This document shows positions 42,891 through 52,714 of a stretch of 54,845 bases of DNA, in pieces (positions within the stretch are counted from its first letter, which is position 1; every line of letters starts with the position of its first letter). Source of the stretch: Roseiflexus sp. (GTDB taxonomy: Bacteria > Chloroflexota > Chloroflexia > Chloroflexales > Roseiflexaceae); NCBI GenBank assembly GCA_017743475.1, contig JAGHYV010000025.1, positions 1 to 54,845 on the forward strand. The letters run 5' to 3'. Position numbers and translations under genes: made by a program. The notes under the pieces are model-generated. The model made no database searches and had not been told where the DNA came from. It saw only the letters and a program-made list of their open reading frames with translations.

Positions 42891-43037
42891 GAGAACCAAG
42901 AATCAGGAACCAAGAACCAGGAACCAGGAACCAAGAACCAAGAACCAAGAACCAAGAACCAGGAACTAAGAACCAAGAACCGAGAACCAGGAACTGAGAA
43001 CCGGGAACCGTTCAACGTTCAACGTTCAACGTTCAAC
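42891..43037. repeat. Heptamer repeats A then B filling the trpC-S41 junction
   Basis: 42891-43009 has ~17 units of GAACCAA/GAACCAG at 7-nt spacing; 43010-43037 has four near-perfect TTCAACG units. Together they occupy the whole 137-bp gap and supply the last codons (VER, TGA) of the S41 gene. Confidence 0.9.
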
Positions 43038-44477
43038 CGTATCTGCGGCATAACGGGATCGGTTGGCGAGGCGGATTTCTTCGACCGCTGCAAGGATTTG
43101 CGGGTCGTTTTCGCCGTCGTAGCGCCACCATTCCGCCTCCACTACCCGGTTGGGCTGAACGCCCGTTCCTTCGAGTAATGAGCCGTCGGGCAGGCGAAAG
43201 ACCAGTTCCGCCACCCAGAAGCGTGAGCCATCGTCGAGATCATACCCGATCAGGTTTTCGGTGTTGCCAGCGCTTGGCGTACCGACGATCCGCGCACGAC
43301 CACGGAATTGTAGACCGGCGGCAAACATCTCGGCGGCGCTGGCAGTCTCATCACTCGTCAGCACGACGATTGGTACCTGCTCGAGCAGAGGCAGGGTGCG
43401 ACCCGATGGCACATCGATACTGAAGGAACGGTCACGCCCACTGCTGCTGCCGATGGTGCCACCGTCGAGAAACAGACCCAGCGTGCGACGGAGCATATCC
43501 AGGCGCCCGCCGCCGTTAGTGCGCACATCCAGGATCAACCCATCGAGCGGTCCAGACCGGAACAGCGACATAATCGCGTCGGTCACACGCTCGTCGAGAG
43601 CGGAAATGTTGAATGTATCGATCAGAACCACACCAACGTCGGTTCCTGGCAGACGGCGCGCCTCGACAATCGGGAAGGCATCGGGCGGAATAACCTGGCG
43701 GATGACGGTCACTTCGCGCACTGCGCCAGCGCTGCTGCGCACCCTGAGTTGCACAGGCGTTCCTGGTTGCCCGCGCACCACCGTGATCGGACCACCGGGA
43801 CCGAAGGTGACAGTGTCGCTAACCGGCACTCCGTTGACGGCAATGATCAGGTCGCGCGGTTGCAATCCTGCCTGCTCCGCCGGACCGTTAGGGGCAAGGC
43901 GGGTGATCAGAATACCCTCTGGCAGTTCGCGGATCATGGCGCCAATGCCAGCATATGCCACCCCGCCATCGAAACGGGCTGCCTCTTCGGCTACTTCCTG
44001 CGGCGTGTCGAAGCGTGTATGATCATCGCCGAGACGAGCCACCATTTGCTCGATCAGCGCATAGAACTCTTCTTCTGATGCAGCCCTGGCAATCAACGGC
44101 TCGAACTCTTCGCGTACTGCGTCCCAGTCGATGCCGCCGTAATCCTCGTACACATACCGGTCGCGCACCAGCGTCCAGACATCGTTGAAGATCTCCTGTC
44201 GCATGCTGGCAGTCAGCGGTGCGAGTGTCGGAGTCGGCAGGAGCGGGTAAGGGGTAACAGTTGGCGTTGGAATCGGCGTGGGGGTATGGGTTGGCGTCGG
44301 TGTTGCGGTTGGCAGTGGCGGCGTTGCCGTAGATGTGGCGGTTGGCAACGCTGTTGGCGTCGAAAGCGGAACGACAGGTGCAGTCGGATCTGGTTGCAGC
44401 GCCACAGGGAAGGCACCGCACCCTGCCAGCACGCAGGTGATCAGCGCAATCAGGATTGAGCGAAAGCGAATCTTCAT
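43026..44477 (-). CDS. S41 C-terminal-processing-type peptidase, lipoprotein
   Basis: 483-aa envelope protease. Lipobox LAGC (Cys20), a long Pro/Thr linker (~25-85), N-terminal helical part with LGDDHTRFDTP (~150), PDZ domain ~180-240 (GPAEQAGLQPRDLIIAVNGV), and the protease core with GLILDVRTNGGGRLD and nucleophile Ser in TSDETASAAEMFAAGL (~377). The Lys expected in classical CtpA (GEKTFGKG) is replaced by VGTPSAGNTENL, so catalysis may use the His of DDHT as in tricorn-like S41 members; this is inference. ATG 44477 chosen because it begins the signal peptide; GTG 44492 is an alternative. C-terminal VER is repeat-encoded. Confidence 0.88.
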   Translation of the reverse strand: MKIRFRSILIALITCVLAGCGAFPVALQPDPTAPVVPLSTPTALPTATSTATPPLPTATPTPTHTPTPIPTPTVTPYPLLPTPTLAPLTASMRQEIFNDVWTLVRDRYVYEDYGGIDWDAVREEFEPLIARAASEEEFYALIEQMVARLGDDHTRFDTPQEVAEEAARFDGGVAYAGIGAMIRELPEGILITRLAPNGPAEQAGLQPRDLIIAVNGVPVSDTVTFGPGGPITVVRGQPGTPVQLRVRSSAGAVREVTVIRQVIPPDAFPIVEARRLPGTDVGVVLIDTFNISALDERVTDAIMSLFRSGPLDGLILDVRTNGGGRLDMLRRTLGLFLDGGTIGSSSGRDRSFSIDVPSGRTLPLLEQVPIVVLTSDETASAAEMFAAGLQFRGRARIVGTPSAGNTENLIGYDLDDGSRFWVAELVFRLPDGSLLEGTGVQPNRVVEAEWWRYDGENDPQILAAVEEIRLANRSRYAADTVER

Positions 44478-44751
44478 ACCGTCATTGTACACGAGAAACG
44501 GGGAGCGTGTTGATACGATATTCCTATTGCAATAAGCGGCGGAAGAAGGTGCACCGAAGCGAATGCACCTTCACCAATGCGCGTCACACGGATGATGTCT
44601 ATGCAGAGAACGCCCTGTCCACTGGTCCAGGCATAGCATGCCTGCCCGCAACATGCTATGCCCGATATTCCGCCTTCCTGCCGGTGGAAGGCTATCGTGT
44701 AATGAGCGGCAGCATAACCCGGTATTGCGGCGGTGATCCAATAGTATTGTC

Positions 44752-46369
44752 CTAAATAGTGAACGTCACCGCGCCCGACTCGCCGCTGCCCGGAGCAGGG
44801 TTGAAGACCGTCGCATTCGCCGTCCCGGCGGTTGCAACGTCGCTGGCAGGGATGGCGGCTTCCAACCGGGTGCTGGAGACGAAAGTCGTCAGGCGGTCAC
44901 TCCCGTTCCAGCGCACCACCGCGCCGTTGACGAAGTTCGTGCCGGTGATGATGAGGGTGAACCCGCCGCTTCCGGCGACCGTTGTCGATGGACTGAGAGT
45001 AGTGATCGTCGGCGATAGGTTGCTTGCCTGAATAGTGAAGGTCGCCGTGTCGGACGTACCGCCACCGGGAGCAGGGTTGAAGACCGTCGCATTCGCCGTC
45101 CCGGCGGTTGCAACGTCGCTGGCAGGGATGGCGGCTTCCAACCGGGTGCTGGAGACGAAAGTCGTCAGGCGGTCACTCCCGTTCCAGCGCACCACCGCGC
45201 CGTTGACGAAGTTCGTGCCGGTGATGATGAGGGTGAACCCACCGCTTCCGGCGACCGCTGTCGCTGGACTGATGCTGCTGATCGTCGGCAATGGATTCGT
45301 GATGGTGAAGGTCGCCGTGTTGGACGTGAGATTCCCCGGATTGACAACGGTGACACTCGCCGTCCCGGCGGTTGCAACGTCGCTGGCAGGGATGGTGGCG
45401 GTCAGCACCGTGCTGGAGACGAAGGTCGTCGGGTGAGGACTTCCGTTCCAGTGGACAACCGAGCGATCCGATTCGGTTCCATCGATAAAACCGTTGCCGT
45501 TGACGGTCGGCGTAAACCCTGCGCCGCCAGCAACTGCCTGATCTGGACTCAGGCTCGTGATCTGAGGCATGGGAATGGTGTCGCCACAGATCACAAATGG
45601 AAACTCAGCGATGCTGGTACTCACCGCATAATCACCTCGCGGTGTCCACGTTCCCGGCTCGCCGCCGGTCAGGTCAGGCTGGCGCGCATTGTTGCCAGTG
45701 TCGAAATTGACTGCTGGAACCCAGGGACCGGTAAAGCTGGGGCTACCCGCCATACCCCACTCGATCCAGTAGGCGCCGGTCAGCAGCGTGGTAATTGTAA
45801 AGGGCCAGTTAACCGTTACTGCCATAATCGGGCGATCAGTGTTTCCTAAATCGTTAGAATACGCGCGGTAGACGCCAGTCCACTGATTGTTCGTAATCGT
45901 GGCATCAACTGGTCCGGCAATGACCTCACCGCCTTCGCCTGGCGTGCCGTTCCACAGGCGCAGACCTATCACGCCGGTGATGCTGGATGACGAAGAGATG
46001 GCGTAGGTCTGGTAGACATAAAAGGTAAGCGCTGAAGGACGCCATACGTTACCAGTCACGGTGAAATCGTCCGCCAGGCGAGCATGCCTGGGAGAGTTAG
46101 GGGGAAAAGAGGTCTATAGCCGCGTCGGATCAACAAGAAAGCCAGGTCCTTGGTGAAATGGATCCGATGGAGGTGAACAGGTATCGGCATCTCCTGCTCC
46201 TTTGTCCCATCCAGTGATGAAGCTGCCGTTGGTGAACAGCGGCTCGGCGGAGCACGACAGCGGAACGTTGGCTCGGGCTGGACGAGGTATGAGGCTGGCG
46301 CTCCCGATCAACCCTGCACAAAGACTCAAAATCGTCAGAACGCGGATGGATTGAAAGAAAAGGCTTCAT
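44752..46369 (-). pseudogene. Secreted IPT/TIG-repeat protein, interrupted by TAG
   Basis: Exported protein built of a ~150-aa N-terminal beta domain and three TIG/IPT Ig-like repeats ([39 protein letters not shown]). MKPF at 46369 is one base out of frame with the signal peptide core LTILSLCAGLIGSASL. A TAG at 46114-46116 then splits the chain; the same frame resumes with sensible sequence ([10 protein letters not shown]) to a TAG at 44752. Repeats 2 and 3 share ~190 bp almost identically (44792-~44985 and 45068-~45260, period 276 bp). 44493-44751 has no gene. Confidence 0.65.
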
Positions 46370-46422
46370 TCAGGCAGCAGGGTAGCAGTGGGGGTGCAGC
46401 GCCGCTGCGCCCGAACAAGGAG

Positions 46423-47283
46423 CTATGAATGCCCTTCCTTTGTCCACGCATAGATGCGTCCGCGTTCAACAAAGCCGAGGCTGGCGTAGAAATGTCGCGC
46501 CGGTTGATCATCCGGTTCGTTGCCGTAGAACGCTGTTACATAACGTGTATCGTATCCCTGTAAACGCCGCAGACCTTCCAGCACAAGTGCGCGCGCCAGT
46601 CCACGACGGCGGTGTGCAGCGCGGCATCCCAGCGGCTCGATCTCGCCAACGCGGTTGATCGAGTCAAACCACAGGGTGCAGAAGGCGGCGACAGTTCCAT
46701 CTGCCGCAACTGCGATCAAGTCCAGGTCAGGTCGGTAGGTGGGAGCGTGCATAACAGCACGATACCGGGTAACGGTCATCCGCGACAGCACGAAGGCGTC
46801 GCAGTGCGCTTCGACACGGGCATGCACATCATCTTCGCCGTTCATCATGCGAATGATATAACCGGAAGGAATGTCCGGCTCGGACACACGCTGACCCAGA
46901 TCGCGCACGCTGAGCGAAAGGAAGTGTTCGGTGCGCTGGTAGCCGCGCTGCGCCAGTAAGTCGTTGCGATATGTGTCGTGCGCATAACTCCAGACCGATA
47001 CGTGCGGATGCGGATCATCAACGTCGAGACGACTCAGATGCTCCACCCAGTCGAGCATTGCCGGTTCGATGGAGCGGTGCGCCGGGTGCACCAGCAGATC
47101 TACCTGATGCTCACTGAGCCAGGTAAACCCGACCAGCGCGCCTTGATGGTCGAACCAGAGGCGGATGCGTGTTGCCAGGGCGTGGGTGTCTTCGTCAGTG
47201 CAGCGCCACCAGTCGAGATTGCCGACGTGACAGTACACGAGCGGACCCTCAAGCGCCTCGATTTCCGCAACCAGCTGGCGCAT
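46423..47283 (-). CDS. GNAT-type N-acetyltransferase, N-terminus probably lost
   Basis: 286-aa protein with two tandem GNAT halves, the second complete: LIAVAADGTVAAFCTLWFDS, EIEPLGCRAAHRRRGLARAL (acetyl-CoA loop RRRGLA) and FYASLGFVERGR. First half is degenerate (LVGFTWLSEHQVDLLVHPAHR). The only ATG (47283) has no ribosome site. The same frame is open 21 codons further up and reads coding-like (VTTRLYAGEDDYAR), back to TAA at 47347, but has no ATG, GTG or TTG. So the native start seems to have been destroyed. Substrate unknown. Confidence 0.7.
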   Translation of the reverse strand: MRQLVAEIEALEGPLVYCHVGNLDWWRCTDEDTHALATRIRLWFDHQGALVGFTWLSEHQVDLLVHPAHRSIEPAMLDWVEHLSRLDVDDPHPHVSVWSYAHDTYRNDLLAQRGYQRTEHFLSLSVRDLGQRVSEPDIPSGYIIRMMNGEDDVHARVEAHCDAFVLSRMTVTRYRAVMHAPTYRPDLDLIAVAADGTVAAFCTLWFDSINRVGEIEPLGCRAAHRRRGLARALVLEGLRRLQGYDTRYVTAFYGNEPDDQPARHFYASLGFVERGRIYAWTKEGHS

Positions 47284-47454
47284 GCGGGCATAGTCGTCTT
47301 CACCGGCATAGAGACGTGTCGTGACTGCCCTCGCATCTGCGAATGTTTACAGCTTCGTTACAGACTGCATCTTCCATCGCGCGGCGTCTTTTGGTATTGT
47401 ACCAGCGTAGCGCCTCCGGGGCGCGTCTGCGATGTCCAGCACAGGTCAGAACGG

Positions 47455-48902
47455 ATGCGCAAAAGGGAGATGCGGGCGATGCTTCGGGTGACCCGGCGCA
47501 TGCCACGGTCGAAGCACACGCAGGCAACCGCGCGCCGGGTGCGGGGCGCTGTCGGCGCCCGGCACGTATGGGCGCACGAATGCGGTGCAGAAGCCGTCGA
47601 AGCGCTGGCGCTGGTCGCCGCGCTCATCGCGCGCTGGCGCTTCTCAGCCTGGTCGTGCGCGACCAGGCGGCCACGATCAGCGGCGCTGCGATGGCGACGC
47701 TCACGCGCTGGCTGGCAGGCGCGCCGGGCGCCGCGCCGGTCGGCGGGACGGCGGGCATCACAGCGCCGACGGTGACGGCGCCGCCCTAGACGGTCGTGAG
47801 CCTACCGCAGCTGCTGGCGCAGACGACGGACGCTGCACCGTGGGCGACACTGGGGATTGGGATCGCGAGCAGTCTGTTGTTGGCTGTAGCAGCGTGGCGG
47901 ACCGCGACCGGAGGAGTGCTGCCCGCAGACGCCGGGGCGTGGCTTCGTCCGGTCGGCGCCGCACTCGACTAGGTCGTCCAGCAGGGGGCGGAGCTGGTCA
48001 TCGGCTTCGTCGAAGGGGTCTCCGACACGGTAAGCGGGCTGGTCACGCTGGTCGGTGATCTGGGCAAACTCATCGTGGGGGACGCGGCGACGCGCCGCAG
48101 ATACGGCGCGCTGTGGGACGCGCTGGTGCGCGACCCGCGGGGCACCCTCGCCAGCGTGCTTGAGGCGGTGGTTGCGCCGATTATGACCGACTGGCAGGCG
48201 GGGCGCTACGGGGAAGCGATCAGCAGAGCGGTGTTTGAGCTCTTGCCAGCAATCCTCGCCATCATTACCGGGGGTATGGGCGCTGCGGGGTATGCGGCGA
48301 AGGCGGGGAGCGTGGGCAAAACGGCAGACGCGCTGGCGGACGGCGGACGCGCTGACGGACGCTGGGCGGATCGCAGGGCGGGTGGAGGATGCGGGGAAGG
48401 CAGCAGATGCGCTGGCGGATGCCGGGCGGACAGCGGGGACGGCAGCGGGGAAGGCAGCGAGCCATGTCGATGACGCCGCCGGACTGGCAGGACGAATCAG
48501 AATCACCACTGACAGCGTAGATGCCATCAGGCATCGCACGCCGGAAGCCAGACAAAGAGCTTTGGGAGCAGATCCTGATACAGGTTATCGCCCTTATGAG
48601 GGTGAAGTCGGTGCTCTAATTGAGGACTGGTGTGGAGGGCTGGAACGCAGCCCCGATCGAGGAGCGGATTGGATTGGAACAAGCGGGCCTTATACAGGCA
48701 AGACTTTTGATCTTATCGGACTTCCGCCAGGTGCGAGTTTTATAACGACTTTCTGGTTTTTGGACAGGGAAACATGGATTACTATACCCTCCACCTACCT
48801 GATAACTCATATCGCATCATTGATCGTGTTCCCGGAAATGTCATAGGTATTCTCCCATCCTTCGATGACCTTATAGTGCAAGCTATTGAAGATCATTTAT
48901 AG
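47455..48902 (+). pseudogene. Polymorphic-toxin-like membrane protein, multiply interrupted
   Basis: Reconstructable from ATG 47455 (or 47470/47479): basic N-terminus, frame change near 47635, then SLVVRDQAATISGAAMATLT, TAG at 47787, PWATLGIGIASSLLLAVAAW, TAG at 47970, VIGFVEGVSDTVSGLVTLVG, YGEAISRAVFELLPAILAII; frame change near 48340; Ala-rich repeats (AADALADAGRTAGTAAGKAA); then a distinct C-terminal domain GADWIGTSGPYTGKTFDLIG, which resembles nuclease-type tips of CDI/polymorphic toxins. A further frame change near 48750 would allow YYTLHLPDNSYRIIDRVPG to TAG 48902. GC drops sharply after ~48480. The C-terminal ~40 aa (ATG 48774) might instead be a small immunity ORF. 48903-49063 is empty. 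Confidence 0.55.
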
Positions 48903-49063
48903 GCTGTTCCGCCAGTGTACGCAGTGGCATGGCAGCTACAGCAATCGAGACAGTGCGCCCTTTGGACAGTTCGGCGCGATCTTCACAGCGCTTATCCCAC
49001 CTGGCTTCCGTCACTGAGCCGGCAGCAGCGGATGGGACAGGTGCCGTCGTTCTCTGGCGCGCG

Positions 49064-52000
49064 TTATAACCGTACACGAATCGTCTTGATCTCGAATGGA
49101 CGCACGTTGCACCGCACCGTCTGACCGTCCACAGTCACCGGCCCGATCTCGCGTTCCAGCAGATCGACTTCCACCGCCGACTCCACTGGTCGCCCGAAGT
49201 CGAGGCGCACCTGACCACGCTGGTTATGCGCTTCGTACATACGCACGATCAGCCCATCGCCATCGTCGGCGGTTTTGATTGTTTCAACCACGACATGATC
49301 GCTTTCGACGCGCAGGAATGACCGTCCTTCGGCTGGAATTTCACCCATGACCGTCACTGGGCGCAGCGGAGCGTTCAGTTCATACGCGCGGCGGGTGACC
49401 TGCGCCTCGCGCCAGTCGCCAGCGTGCGGCAGCAGGCTGTACATAAAGCGATGCACTCCGCGGTCTGCCTGCGGATCGGGAATGACTGCCGATTTGAGCA
49501 GTGATATGCCCAGGGTGTTGTGGAGCAGGCTGTGACCATATTTGCCGTTGTTCATCAGCGCCACGCCATACCCGCCCTCGCTGAGATCGACCCAGCGATG
49601 CGCACACACCTCGAAGCGCGCCCAGTCCCAGCTGGTGTTGCGGTGGGTTGGGCGTTCGACTGAGCCGAACTGGATTTCGCAGGTGGCGCGGGTTGCGTTG
49701 AGCCGCAGCGGGAACAGCACGCGCAACAGGTTCTGCCGTTCCTGCCAGTCCACCTCCGTATCAAAGTCGATCCGGCGACTGTTGCACCACAGACTGATCC
49801 GCTGCCGGATCGTACTCTTGCCAAAGCGCCGCACGATTTCGACCGTGGCGCGCAGTGGTCCTTCTTCAACGACACGCCATTCGCTGATGTCGTGAATCGG
49901 GTACGGTTTTTCGAGATAGAACGGATCGATATCCCAGGCATCCCAGAACATTGGGCGGTCTTCGTACAGGACGAGCTGGTTGCCGGTGGCGCCTTCGGCG
50001 ATGATTTCGCGCTCATACCGGGCATCGTAGAGCGATCCGATTTCGCCATGTGTGTCAAACTCGATGCGAAACTCGTCGGACGCCAGATACTCGCGACGAA
50101 CAGTGAAACGTGCGGGCGGAGTCGGGTGGGAGACTTTGTCGATGGCAATGTACCCGAATGCCGGCGCGGACGCTTCCACCAGCAGCGCGCGCGTCCCATC
50201 AAGGTGCTCGACCGTCTGCGTCACGCCGGCAACCACCGGTCGGGGGCGGTCATCGAGCGGAATGGCGACGCATTCGGTGCGATCCCACGCCAGGCTATTG
50301 AACACCGCCAGGCGTGGCGCAGCCCCGTTCCCGTCACTCTCGGTCAGGTCGGTAATCGCGGCGTGGCGCACCGTCTCGACCGTTTCGCGCACCTCGGCAA
50401 ACTGACGTTCGCTCTCGACATACACCAGCGGCACTGAACTTCCGGGCAAAATATCGTGGAACTGATTGAGCAGCACTGTGCGCCAGGCGGCGTCGAGGTC
50501 CGCCTGACGGTTGATCGCTCCCTGCGTGACTGCCCAGGCATTGAGCCATTCGGCTTCGCGCAGCAGGAGTTCTGCCTGACGGTTGTTTTGTTTGGTGCGT
50601 GCCTGACTGGTGTAGGTGCCACGGTGATACTCCAGGTACAGCTCGCCGACCCACACCGGCAGCCGGGGATTGTTCCAGACGCGCTGCTGCAGGCGCTGGA
50701 AGTACTGCTCGACGCGACCGGGGCGCACCACCGGGAAACCCGGCAGGTCGGACATGACCCGCGCCAGTTCGAGCATCTCCTCGGTCGGACCGCCGCCGCC
50801 ATCACCATACCCATAAATGTAGAGCACTTCGTCATTGATATCCTTCTGGCGGTAGTGGTTCCACGTTCCGAAGACCTCGGACGGGAGCATGCTGCCGTTG
50901 TAGGTATAGAACTGCGCTTCGGTCGGGTTTGGTTTCAGCGGCGCGGAGGTTGCAGTCACGAAATGCGCCAGCACCTCGGAGCCGTCGATCCCGCGCCAGC
51001 GAAATGTATCGTAGGGCATGCGGTTGAACTGGTTCCAGCTGATTTTGGTCGTCATAAAGCACGAAATGCCCGCCAGACGCATGATCTGCGGCAGCGCCGC
51101 CGAATAGCCGAACACATCCGGCAACCAGACGACATGCTCGATGAGACCGAACTCACCCTCGAAGAAGCGCATGCCGTGGATCACCTGGCGCACCAGCGAT
51201 TCGCCGCCGGTCACATTGCAATCCGGTTCAAGCCACATTGCGCCAACCGGCTCGAATCGTCCTTCAGCAACGCGCTGGCACAACCGCTCGTACAATTCCG
51301 GATCGTCCTGCTTGAGGAACGAATAGGTTTGCGGCTGGCTCATGCTGAAGTGATACTCCGGGTAGCGTTCCATCAGGTGCAGCGCGGTCGCAACCGTATG
51401 CGCGATTTTCTGGCGGGTGCGCCACAGGGGCCAGAGCCAGGCAACATCCATATGCGCGTGACCAGTTGCCAGGATGGTTGGGCGTTGGCCCGGCTCCAGG
51501 TTGGCCGTCAGTGTCTCGCGCAGGAAGGTCAGCGCCGCGCCCGCCGAGATGGCGAAGCGTTCACTCTGCCATCCCTCGCGCAGGTCGAGCAGGTTATACG
51601 CGCGATTGATCCGGTCGAGTAGAGCATGCTTTTCCGGGTCGCTCTCACGGTAGGTGGGGATCGCATCGAGCACGGCGGACATTACGGCAGTCAGGCGACT
51701 GATAATCTCGTCGCGCAGTTGCAATTCCAGCCCGCCAAACGGACGGGGGTAGGGCGTATAGCAGCGGATCAGCACTTCGTGTTCACCCTCGTGCGCGCTT
51801 TCGGGGATCAGCGCAGCTGGGTGCGGCTCATCAATCCCGGCGAGCGCGCGCCCGTCGAGGTAGAGAATGCCCTCGATGCCGGCGTGCCCTTCCTCAGACC
51901 AGCGCAGCCGAACCTGCACCTGGCGTCCGCGCCATTCTTCCGGGACGCGCAGGGTCGTGCGCAGCCAGTGGGTATGCCCGCCATCAACCGGCATGCCCCA

Positions 52001-52237
52001 CGGAAGCGGTTCATCCGGCTTATCGGGGTTCTGCGGGTCGCCGCCCCAGCGTTCGCCGACCTTCAGCGGACGCCAGGATGGATCATCGGGGGGCGGCGGC
52101 GGGGACATCGCGTTATCGGGTGGGGCGCCAGGCGCCGGGCAGGTCCACACATCGGTGATCGGGCGGGTATCGCGAATAATGGCGGCGCGCATCTCTTCCA
52201 GACGCGCCTTCAGTTTTTCGACGGTGAAGAAGAGCAT
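49064..52237 (-). CDS. GH38 alpha-mannosidase
   Basis: 1057-aa retaining alpha-mannosidase, metal-dependent, cytoplasmic (no signal peptide). N-terminal beta domain (~60-190) with THWLRTTLRVPEEW; catalytic barrel with the metal site GHAHMDVAWLWPLWRT (~259), MSQPQTYSFLK, MWLEPDCNVTGGESLVRQ, nucleophile Asp in WLPDVFGYSAALPQI (~369), YGYGDGGGGPT; then GH38 middle helices and C-terminal beta domains (SISLWCNSRRIDF-like RQRISLWCNSRRIDF, DWARFEVCAHRWVDLSE). Length and order match the bacterial/vacuolar Ams1 type. Monocistronic; hydrolyses mannose from recycled glycans. Confidence 0.93.
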   Translation of the reverse strand: MLFFTVEKLKARLEEMRAAIIRDTRPITDVWTCPAPGAPPDNAMSPPPPPDDPSWRPLKVGERWGGDPQNPDKPDEPLPWGMPVDGGHTHWLRTTLRVPEEWRGRQVQVRLRWSEEGHAGIEGILYLDGRALAGIDEPHPAALIPESAHEGEHEVLIRCYTPYPRPFGGLELQLRDEIISRLTAVMSAVLDAIPTYRESDPEKHALLDRINRAYNLLDLREGWQSERFAISAGAALTFLRETLTANLEPGQRPTILATGHAHMDVAWLWPLWRTRQKIAHTVATALHLMERYPEYHFSMSQPQTYSFLKQDDPELYERLCQRVAEGRFEPVGAMWLEPDCNVTGGESLVRQVIHGMRFFEGEFGLIEHVVWLPDVFGYSAALPQIMRLAGISCFMTTKISWNQFNRMPYDTFRWRGIDGSEVLAHFVTATSAPLKPNPTEAQFYTYNGSMLPSEVFGTWNHYRQKDINDEVLYIYGYGDGGGGPTEEMLELARVMSDLPGFPVVRPGRVEQYFQRLQQRVWNNPRLPVWVGELYLEYHRGTYTSQARTKQNNRQAELLLREAEWLNAWAVTQGAINRQADLDAAWRTVLLNQFHDILPGSSVPLVYVESERQFAEVRETVETVRHAAITDLTESDGNGAAPRLAVFNSLAWDRTECVAIPLDDRPRPVVAGVTQTVEHLDGTRALLVEASAPAFGYIAIDKVSHPTPPARFTVRREYLASDEFRIEFDTHGEIGSLYDARYEREIIAEGATGNQLVLYEDRPMFWDAWDIDPFYLEKPYPIHDISEWRVVEEGPLRATVEIVRRFGKSTIRQRISLWCNSRRIDFDTEVDWQERQNLLRVLFPLRLNATRATCEIQFGSVERPTHRNTSWDWARFEVCAHRWVDLSEGGYGVALMNNGKYGHSLLHNTLGISLLKSAVIPDPQADRGVHRFMYSLLPHAGDWREAQVTRRAYELNAPLRPVTVMGEIPAEGRSFLRVESDHVVVETIKTADDGDGLIVRMYEAHNQRGQVRLDFGRPVESAVEVDLLEREIGPVTVDGQTVRCNVRPFEIKTIRVRL

Positions 52238-52453
52238 GGCAACAGGTCCTTGGGCTAGAGCGAACGGTATGTATCATACCACGAGTATATGGTCGCATTC
52301 GATCGCAAACAAAAAGGGATTTTGCAGTTCAAAGCGGGCATCACGCTAGAGATGGCGACTGGCTACTGTGTTGCGGCGTGCGGGTGGTGGAACCAGACTG
52401 GCAGAAGCAGCTCGTGGAGCATTGTCAGGTGGCGGAGGTCTAGTGGTATCTTC

Positions 52454-52714
52454 TCATAACCCGACTGCTGTTTCGATCCAGAAAGGAGTTTGTTGGTCAA
52501 AGGCGGCCTGCCGCAAGACGGAAGGCAGTGGACGCCCCAGATCTTCATAGGCTTCAACAATCGCGCGCAGGGCGTCGGCGACATTGTCCAGCGCTTCGGC
52601 AACAGTATCACCCTCGGTAATCAGCTCAGGCAGGATAGGACAGGTTACGGTATATCCGCCTTCTGTCTGTGGTTCAAAGAGCAGAGGCAGTTTGTAGATT
52701 GTTTTGGCAGCCAC
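52454..52714 (-). CDS. HicB-like antitoxin
   Basis: 86-aa protein with the HicB partial RNase-H fold: YKLPLLFEPQTEGGYTVTCP, LPELITEGDTVAEALDNVAD, ALRAIVEAYEDLGRPLP. It should neutralise a HicA RNase. GTG start at 52714 with AGGAG 7 nt upstream; the frame continues upstream but without homology. Ends TGA. No intact hicA lies on either side. 52258-52453 downstream has only short frames; one reads QSGSTTRTPQH, vaguely like the HicA QSGSH motif. Confidence 0.75.
   Translation of the reverse strand: MAAKTIYKLPLLFEPQTEGGYTVTCPILPELITEGDTVAEALDNVADALRAIVEAYEDLGRPLPSVLRQAAFDQQTPFWIETAVGL

Noticed and set aside
42891..43037. Reading the heptamer arrays as CRISPR-like or as coding
   Set aside because: Units are 7 nt without spacers, and the in-frame peptides (GSWFLVPGSWF) are repeat translations lying before conserved starts.
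50456..51622. 388-aa plus-strand ORF
   Set aside because: Antisense shadow of the GH38 mannosidase active-site region.
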